A stretch of DNA of 28,173 nucleotides from CAYMKL01 sp964390805 (GTDB lineage: Bacteria; Chloroflexota; Anaerolineae; VGOG01). Of the stretch, positions 26,147-28,173 are shown one piece after another. Position 1 is the stretch's first letter, and the number at the start of each line of letters is the position of its first letter. Under the pieces are notes generated by a model. That model saw only the letters and a program-made list of their open reading frames with translations, ran no database searches and was not told the DNA's origin. A program made the translations under genes and the position numbers. The stretch lies in assembly GCA_964390805.1 (NCBI GenBank), contig CAYMKL010000093.1, positions 1 to 28,173 of the forward strand, in the 5' to 3' direction.

Positions 26147-27943
26147 CTACAATTCCTTGGATAGCAAAGGCAGGTAGTTTTTCCAGCACTGCGAGGAATA
26201 GTTCACGGTTGCGGTGATCGTTTTAGGGTTATTCACGTGATTGGTCATTGTGCTGGTAGCGGTGATGGCCGCGGTATAGAGGCCAAAATCTGTCAGGCCA
26301 TCCTTGTCTATGGAAACGGTTACTGAAGATGGCGTGTAGCCCTCAGGAGGACTGATGGAGAGCCAGGGAACCGCCGCTGTGGCGCTCCACGTGGAATAGC
26401 TTGTGCTTGGATTGGTGATCTTTCCAAAGGGAGGAACACTGTCATCACAGACCAGGAAGTAAAGGCTATCTGGTTCTACCTGGAGGTAGTGAGTCGTTGT
26501 CATCACTGCGGCAGTGACGTCAATGCGCCCGTGGCCAAACTCGTCGTCTCTGCCAGGCTCTCCCAGGTCAACAGCCGTAGACTCGATGATGCTCTCCACC
26601 TCGTCGGGAGTCAGATTGGGATTAACCGACCAGATCAGTGCTGCCAATCCCGATACGTGAGGGGTGGCCATGCGGGTGCTAAAGTACCGGCCATAGGTAT
26701 CCTGGTAAAGGCCCAAGATGTCGGATCCGGGCGCGGCGATGTCCACCTTGTCATTGTAGGTTGAGAAATCAGGGTGTTCATCTTCACGGTTAGTGGCAGC
26801 AACGGAAACAACGTGATCAAGAGCTGCTGGATATTTGTAGGAGCTGTCGAAACTATCCCCGGCGGCAGCAATAACAAGAGCGCCTTTGGAATAAGCATAG
26901 CTCACTGCGTTCTGCAACGGCTGGGGGTCAATGCCACTGATAAGCGTCCAGCTTAGATTTATGATCTTTGCCCCGTTATCAGCGGCATAGGTGATCCCGC
27001 CCGCTGTGTGCCAATGGTGCGAGTAGCCTCGCTCATCCAACACTTTGATGGGCATGATCTCGCTCCCCCAGGATACTCCCGCCATCCCAATGCCGTTGTT
27101 TGCCTCGGCCGTGGCGATGCTGGTAACGAAGGTGCCATGCCCGTAATCGTCCTGAGGTTCGCCATGCCAATTGACAAAATCCCAGCCTTGCACATCATCA
27201 ATGTAGCCATTGTCATCGTCATCTATCTCATTGCCCGGTATCTCGTCTGTGTTTTCCCATATCTTGTCCTTAAACTCAGGGTGATCAAGATCAGCGCCAG
27301 AGTCAACAAAGGCGATAACGATCTTATCGCTGCCAGTGGTGACTTCCCAAGCATCGGAAACTTCAATCAGCGCCAGGTTCCACTGTGAAGGAAAATACGG
27401 ATCATCGGGAGTGACCTGCGGAGCGCGAAAGCTATCGTGATGGGGATCGGCCGCGATAGGGTCCGTAATCTGAACGACGTAGTTCGGCTCGGCATACTCC
27501 ACCAGGGGGTTACACTTTAGCTCCTCTGCCTTCTCTAACTCCTGGGCCTCGGGTACGGATAGCAGTATGAGGCCAAGGCTGTCCAGCTCATCCAGGATAC
27601 TCACGTCTTCAGCAAGGAGCAAAGACCAGATGCTGGCTTGTGAAATGCCTTCTCTGAGCTTGACAATGATCTCGCCCGCCTTGAACTCCGTTGCGTCACC
27701 TCCCCCCTCTTTCCCCCCAAGAGCGACGTCCTGAGCCGCTGGGCTGAGCCTGTCGCTTGTACTGAGCCCTGTCGAAGTGATGCCTTGTCGAAGGGTTGGG
27801 GAAAATGAAGGGGGGGATGAAAAGGGGACTGGGTTGGTTGTAGTCGGCATTGGATCTTCAGCGAAAGCAAGGCAGGGGAGAAAGAGAAAAAGGACAACCA
27901 AGGAAAAATGCAACACGCCTTTAATCATTGGTGCGCCCTTCAT
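26147..27943 (-). CDS. secreted S8 (subtilisin-like) pseudopeptidase with BACON-like domain
   Basis: A 598-residue secreted protein. A signal peptide (about 1-28, ending AFA) is followed by a repeat-derived low-complexity stretch (about 40-82) and a propeptide-like region (GEIIVKLREG to NYVVQIT). The S8 fold comes next: Asp214 in AFVDSGADLDHPE and His269 in DYGHGTFV are intact. The oxyanion Asn is Asp363 (AAAGDS), and the nucleophile motif reads FSTRMATPHVSG, putting Arg424 (26672-26674) where Ser belongs. Residues about 475-585 look like a BACON-type beta domain (PWLSISPPEG), and the C-terminus is NYLPLLSKEL. GGAGGG precedes ATG 27943. It is likely catalytically dead and may act as a binding protein. 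It lies upstream of the giant Ig gene on the same strand, 218 bases apart. Confidence 0.88.
   Translation of the reverse strand: MKGAPMIKGVLHFSLVVLFLFLPCLAFAEDPMPTTTNPVPFSSPPSFSPTLRQGITSTGLSTSDRLSPAAQDVALGGKEGGGDATEFKAGEIIVKLREGISQASIWSLLLAEDVSILDELDSLGLILLSVPEAQELEKAEELKCNPLVEYAEPNYVVQITDPIAADPHHDSFRAPQVTPDDPYFPSQWNLALIEVSDAWEVTTGSDKIVIAFVDSGADLDHPEFKDKIWENTDEIPGNEIDDDDNGYIDDVQGWDFVNWHGEPQDDYGHGTFVTSIATAEANNGIGMAGVSWGSEIMPIKVLDERGYSHHWHTAGGITYAADNGAKIINLSWTLISGIDPQPLQNAVSYAYSKGALVIAAAGDSFDSSYKYPAALDHVVSVAATNREDEHPDFSTYNDKVDIAAPGSDILGLYQDTYGRYFSTRMATPHVSGLAALIWSVNPNLTPDEVESIIESTAVDLGEPGRDDEFGHGRIDVTAAVMTTTHYLQVEPDSLYFLVCDDSVPPFGKITNPSTSYSTWSATAAVPWLSISPPEGYTPSSVTVSIDKDGLTDFGLYTAAITATSTMTNHVNNPKTITATVNYSSQCWKNYLPLLSKEL
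27713..27817 (-). repeat. compound element A/B array in the S8 gene
   Basis: Read on the minus strand, element B arms (poly-C near 27817, poly-G near 27713) enclose several partial copies of element A (CCCTTCGACAAGG, ACTTCGACAGGGCTCAG, GACAGGCTCAG, CGGCTCAGGAC). The whole is in frame and codes for residues about 43-78 (SPPSFSPTLRQG to ALGGKEG), just after the signal peptide. Confidence 0.75.
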
Positions 27944-28008
27944 CAGTTCTTTCCCTCCACGTCAACCGTCTACTCAAAATCTCTCCGCTATTCTTACTCA
28001 CCCTTAGA

Positions 28009-28037
28009 ATGATACCACAAGATACCATTTGTGTCAA
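28009..28037 (-). promoter_or_regulatory. strong sigma-70-type promoter of the S8/giant-Ig unit
   Basis: On the minus strand, TTGACA (28032-28037), a 17-base spacer and TATCAT (28009-28014) with an extended -10 TGG upstream. Transcription would start near 28002, with a leader of about 58 bases. This is the best consensus promoter in the window and probably also serves the giant gene. Confidence 0.8.
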
Positions 28038-28063
28038 CAATTTCGTGCAACCTGATTAGATAA

Positions 28064-28090
28064 GGGGGGAGTAGATTTCCCACTCCCCCC
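28064..28090. repeat. 9-bp GC-rich hairpin upstream of the S8 promoter
   Basis: GGGGGGAGT (28064-28072) pairs perfectly with ACTCCCCCC (28082-28090) over a 9-base loop. No T-run follows on either strand, so it may be a regulatory or dispersed repeat rather than a terminator. The rest of 28038-28173 shows no gene. Confidence 0.6.
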
Positions 28091-28173
28091 CACATAAGCT
28101 TTATCCACTTGACCGAACCCTTGCGAAGCATACTATAGAGAATAAGTCAAGTATCCGTCTGTAAGTTAATAGG

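Overview
The window looks like a chromosomal contig from an uncultured bacterium, most likely Chloroflexota (Anaerolineae-like). This rests on GC-rich genes, a CHAT/NB-ARC/TPR protein, a secreted giant Ig-repeat protein and a secreted subtilase-like protein that both end in a YLPL(V/L) tail, and many short palindromic repeats inside and between genes. Placement at phylum level is inference. A run of exactly 100 N at 9572-9671 is an assembly gap.

Left part (1-6343, + strand): a compact housekeeping run fabG - Asp23/Gls24 protein - nusB - tatA/B - tatC, with overlapping or nearly touching genes, then a predicted GTPase of the cyclic-2,3-diphosphoglycerate-synthetase-like group. After a repeat-filled spacer comes a two-gene operon: an SCP-x-type thiolase homologue and its DUF35 OB-fold partner. 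Both lack expected key residues (nucleophile Cys replaced by Gly; zinc-ribbon CxxC pairs degenerate).

Middle (6344-16912, + strand): a STAND/NLR-like protein (CHAT protease, NB-ARC ATPase, TPR array), interrupted by the assembly gap and preceded by an in-frame 22-codon piece ending in TAG directly before the annotated ATG. Then come an ADP-forming acyl-CoA synthetase, an ABC-F ATPase with its own promoter, coaE, a 62-residue membrane protein, a GNAT acetyltransferase and a small holin-4-like membrane protein.

Right part (16919-28173, - strand): a probable S8-like gene to giant-Ig-gene transcription unit, driven by a strong consensus promoter at 28009-28037, ends at a terminator at 17727-17761. 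A polyprenol-phosphate mannosyltransferase-like gene follows. The S8 protein has Arg in place of the catalytic Ser and Asp in place of the oxyanion Asn, so it looks like a pseudopeptidase. The 2710-residue partner has about 23 Ig-like domains, three of them carrying an inserted beta-rich domain.

The main unexplained signal is the number of small palindromic elements sitting in frame inside genes (GTPase, CHAT, acyl-CoA synthetase, coaE, glycosyltransferase, S8). One is nested in another, one is flanked by 11-bp direct repeats, and one intergenic element has two terminal hairpins whose stems differ by four compensatory base-pair changes.
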